Positions 15,577-17,249 of a stretch of 17,249 nucleotides of DNA are shown piece after piece. The notes under the pieces are model-generated. The model had not been told where the DNA came from, ran no database searches, and saw nothing but the letters and a program-made list of their open reading frames with translations. How positions within the stretch are numbered: position 1 is the first letter of the stretch; each line of letters starts with the position of its first letter. The position numbers and the translations under genes are program-made. The stretch is from DATGUN01 sp035301285 (GTDB lineage: Bacteria > Bacillota > Bacilli > Bacillales > Amphibacillaceae), in assembly GCA_035301285.1 (NCBI GenBank), contig DATGUN010000023.1, positions 1-17,249 of the forward strand, read 5' to 3'.

Positions 15577-15592
15577 TAGAATGACCTTTCTA
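15577..15592. promoter_or_regulatory. TetR operator before the repressor gene
   Basis: TAGAATGACCTTTCTA matches the site at 14972-14987 in 15 of 16 positions, with the same palindromic form. It lies immediately downstream of the proposed -10 box, where binding would block the repressor's own transcription. Confidence 0.8.
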
Positions 15593-15595
15593 CCT

Positions 15596-15624
15596 AAGTT
15601 AACATTTTGTGATTAATGAGTCAA
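15596..15624 (-). promoter_or_regulatory. Possible promoter of the repressor gene
   Basis: TTGACT (15619-15624, 5 of 6) and TAACTT (15596-15601, 3 of 6) are 17 bp apart. The weak -10 makes this tentative, but the operator sits right after it as expected. Confidence 0.45.
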
Positions 15625-15805
15625 TAATTGATATCCCTAAAAAAGGTGTGTAACAAAAATATATTGAATAAGAACAGCTCGGTTTAAAATGGTTTCCATA
15701 CTTCTCCTTAAAATGAATGAATCTTCCAGTAATGTCAATACTACAAAAATGTATATAGTTAACTGACGGTAGCGTATCTCAAATAATAAGATCAGGAGTG
15801 ATTCA

Positions 15806-16216
15806 ATGCTAAACTTGGAAACAGACATCGAGGGAAAACAAATGCGTTTTGGTCATGCAAAAAGAAGTCTGAAAAAACATGGCTTTGTCCTGGGTGGCGG
15901 CTGGGAATATGATGCAGGCATTTTCGACGGCATCATGCACAGGGACGGTGGTGAAACCATTTATGTCCGCATCCCTTTCCGCGTACTGCAAGGTGAATTG
16001 GATAAAAGCAATGCGTTTATTGAATTTGAAACACCATACGTTATTAAACATGTGGTTCATGTAGGTTTGGAAAGGGATGAAAATTCCTTGCTATCAACTA
16101 CCGGTTTCAATCAATTTCAAAAGCCATTGGATAAAGACGGCTATATTCATGATAAAAGCAAATGGCAAGAATTTGGAGAGGAAACGATCGGTGATATTCT
16201 CAATAAATTACACTAA
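15806..16216 (+). CDS. yugN: YugN-like family protein
   Basis: A 136-residue soluble protein resembling Bacillus YugN (about 130 residues; YugN-like family). Family-type stretches are FVLGGGWEYDAGIFDG, ETIYVRIPFRVLQGELD, YVIKHVVHVGLERDE and FNQFQKPLDKDG. The function of the family is unknown; it has no signal peptide or membrane segment. AGGAG lies 7 nt before the ATG. It is the first gene on the plus strand and is divergent from the TetR repressor gene with about 250 bp between the coding regions. It stands alone and is followed by a short stem-loop, so it is probably transcribed by itself. Confidence 0.93.
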   Translation: MLNLETDIEGKQMRFGHAKRSLKKHGFVLGGGWEYDAGIFDGIMHRDGGETIYVRIPFRVLQGELDKSNAFIEFETPYVIKHVVHVGLERDENSLLSTTGFNQFQKPLDKDGYIHDKSKWQEFGEETIGDILNKLH

Positions 16217-16224
16217 ATTTTTTC

Positions 16225-16257
16225 AGCAGCTCACCATTCATAGGGAGCTGCTTTCAC
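16225..16257 (+). terminator. Possible terminator after yugN
   Basis: AGCAGCTC and GAGCTGCT form a perfect 8-bp stem around a 12-nt loop, starting 8 nt after the stop codon. The U tract after it is short (TTTCACA), so termination may be weak. Confidence 0.6.
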
Positions 16258-16603
16258 AATCACTCTGATAGCCCATGTACATAAAAATAAGTATGAATGA
16301 TATACCTTTACCTTCCTCTAATTTATTCTACTAAATCCACCGCTTATTTGTTAATTTTAATCATTTATTCAATATTTGTTTTCTATTGTTTAACATAGTC
16401 TTCTGTCAGATATCCTTACTGATTATTGACAAGATAATCGATCGTTTCAACTGCACTGTATAGAATTTATGTCTCTAAGATCTCAGTTTCTTAAGGATTG
16501 TAGAACACCCCATTGGTGGACTATCACGTTCACGTATCCACGTATGGCCATGGCTCCTAATAAAATGTGACATCATGCTGCATTCTATCAATTTAATGAA
16601 AAG
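16258..16603. other. Intergenic stretch without a convincing gene
   Basis: About 350 bp, mostly AT-rich, with stops in all frames. The exception is a GC-richer patch at about 16500-16556 containing two CACGTATCC-like repeats and CCATGG/GGCCA palindromic bits. On the minus strand a 33-codon frame beginning at 16576 (ending 16475) covers it, but it has no ribosome binding site and I recognise no protein. It may be a fragment of a decayed gene or mobile element. Confidence 0.4.
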
Positions 16604-16634
16604 TGTACACTTATACGTTTCTATTTGTTATAAT
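16604..16634 (+). promoter_or_regulatory. Possible promoter of the terminal membrane protein gene
   Basis: A perfect TATAAT lies at 16629-16634, with TGTACA at 16604-16609 (4 of 6) 19 bp upstream or TACACT (3 of 6) at 17 bp. It ends about 35 bp before the proposed start of the coding region. Confidence 0.5.
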
Positions 16635-16668
16635 ATTTTCAATTTGATTAGTATAGGGGTGTTGACGT

Positions 16669-17249
16669 ATTTTAGCAGAAATAAAAGAATCGTTACCAGA
16701 TATTATTTTAGATTCATTTGTATTGATCATAACTGTTTTACTCATTCTTTTTTCTGGCTTCATTTTATTATTATTGGGAAAAATACCGTTGTTCCGGTGG
16801 ATAGGCATCGTGATCATAACCACTATTAAATATGCTTTCATAACAATTTTAAATGTATTGGCTATTGGTATTATATCGGGTGTGACTGCAATTGGTGTCG
16901 CTTTGGTTTTAGCCTTGTTTCATTACTTGGACTGGGATCTCTTCATGGCCGGAAATGAAATATTAATTGTAAAACATGGTGACTTTTTCATAGCCTCATT
17001 TTTAATTGCTCTATGCTTTGTAATGGGTATTTTATTCGGTACACTTATTTTTTCATTCGTGTCCCTTTCAACAAGGAAGTACATCATCATCTCTTATGCG
17101 ACAGGTATCATTGTGTTCATCCTATTGTTGCCGAGTATCTTGCAATTCTACGTTCCTGAAGTGGAGGCAACATTTTTAGGGAGGATTATAATCTGCGCTC
17201 TATTACCTGTACTTGGATTGATATTTGCGATGGCAACGACACAGCAACG
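16669..17249 (+). CDS. Unrecognised integral membrane protein, 3' end beyond window
   Basis: The frame from 16666 to the window end stays open for about 193 codons and encodes a strongly hydrophobic protein of about five membrane helices (for example SFVLIITVLLILFSGFILLL and FFIASFLIALCFVMGILFGT). I do not recognise the family. An in-frame TGA at 16663 closes it upstream, and no ATG, GTG or TTG is placed well: TTG 16723 and ATG 16945 lack ribosome binding sites and would cut into or remove the first helices. AGGGGTG at 16655-16661 is ideally placed for an ATT codon at 16669, so an AUU start is the best reading. Otherwise the gene has lost its start or a base is missing in the T run at 16670-16673. 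It is incomplete at the window edge. Confidence 0.65.
   Translation, partial: MLAEIKESLPDIILDSFVLIITVLLILFSGFILLLLGKIPLFRWIGIVIITTIKYAFITILNVLAIGIISGVTAIGVALVLALFHYLDWDLFMAGNEILIVKHGDFFIASFLIALCFVMGILFGTLIFSFVSLSTRKYIIISYATGIIVFILLLPSILQFYVPEVEATFLGRIIICALLPVLGLIFAMATTQQ

Noticed and set aside
15809..16060. An 83-codon frame on the minus strand and others overlapping yugN.
   Set aside because: They overlap a well-supported gene with a good ribosome binding site and recognisable family.
16575..16829. Frames of 84 codons (plus) and 76 codons (minus) near the window end.
   Set aside because: They overlap the long hydrophobic frame that runs to the window end, have no ribosome binding site, and look like shadows.
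1..17249. CRISPR arrays, tRNA or rRNA genes, complete insertion sequences, prophage or toxin-antitoxin genes.
   Set aside because: I looked for regularly spaced repeats, tRNA-like arms and transposase-like frames and saw none that could be supported.

Overview
The window reads as chromosome of a low-GC Gram-positive bacterium of the Bacillaceae, probably a moderately halophilic or halotolerant relative of Virgibacillus, Oceanobacillus or Lentibacillus. The grounds are strong AGGAGG-type ribosome binding sites, SigA-type promoters, T-box leaders, a YugN-family protein, a LytS/LytT-type two-component pair, a candidate CcpA site, and a very acidic betaine-type binding lipoprotein. The genus is inferred. 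Thirteen of the fifteen genes I call lie on the minus strand, so transcription runs from high to low coordinates; the last two are on the plus strand.

Right to left on the minus strand: (1) a TetR repressor, a YbfB/YjiJ-type MFS exporter and a short-chain dehydrogenase (15557-12977). Two near-identical 16-bp palindromes, one before the repressor and one before the exporter, look like the repressor's operators. (2) A small orphan lipoprotein with its own terminator (12903-12517). (3) A long TetR-family regulator followed 33 bp later by an 879-residue MMPL/RND exporter with an unusual cytoplasmic tail (12185-8631); its promoter has a palindrome in the spacer and two further inverted repeats downstream. 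(4) An orphan glycine-betaine-type binding lipoprotein (8478-7543) bounded by a large cruciform-like repeat and a clear terminator. (5) A LytS-type sensor kinase and LytTR response regulator with overlapping stop and start codons, followed by a CstA-family transporter (7271-3205). This matches known pyruvate-sensing systems that control a pyruvate transporter. A candidate cre site overlaps the -35 box of the transporter promoter. (6) Two tandem T-box riboswitches in front of hisC (2970-1285). Their UGGU acceptor-pairing motif and a UUC triplet in the specifier loop point to tRNA-Phe, not tRNA-His. (7) A 118-nt three-way-junction-like element between hisC and a PfoR-type PTS IIC membrane protein (1267-24).

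On the plus strand are yugN (15806-16216), a stretch of about 400 bp with no convincing gene, and the 5' part of an unrecognised membrane protein (from about 16669) that has no ATG, GTG or TTG at a usable place and may start at ATT.

The most interesting points are the probable Phe-specific tandem T-boxes on a stand-alone hisC, the unidentified structured element at 1150-1267, the LytS-LytT-CstA locus with overlapping cre and promoter, the two TetR-controlled export operons with visible operators, and the possible AUU start.
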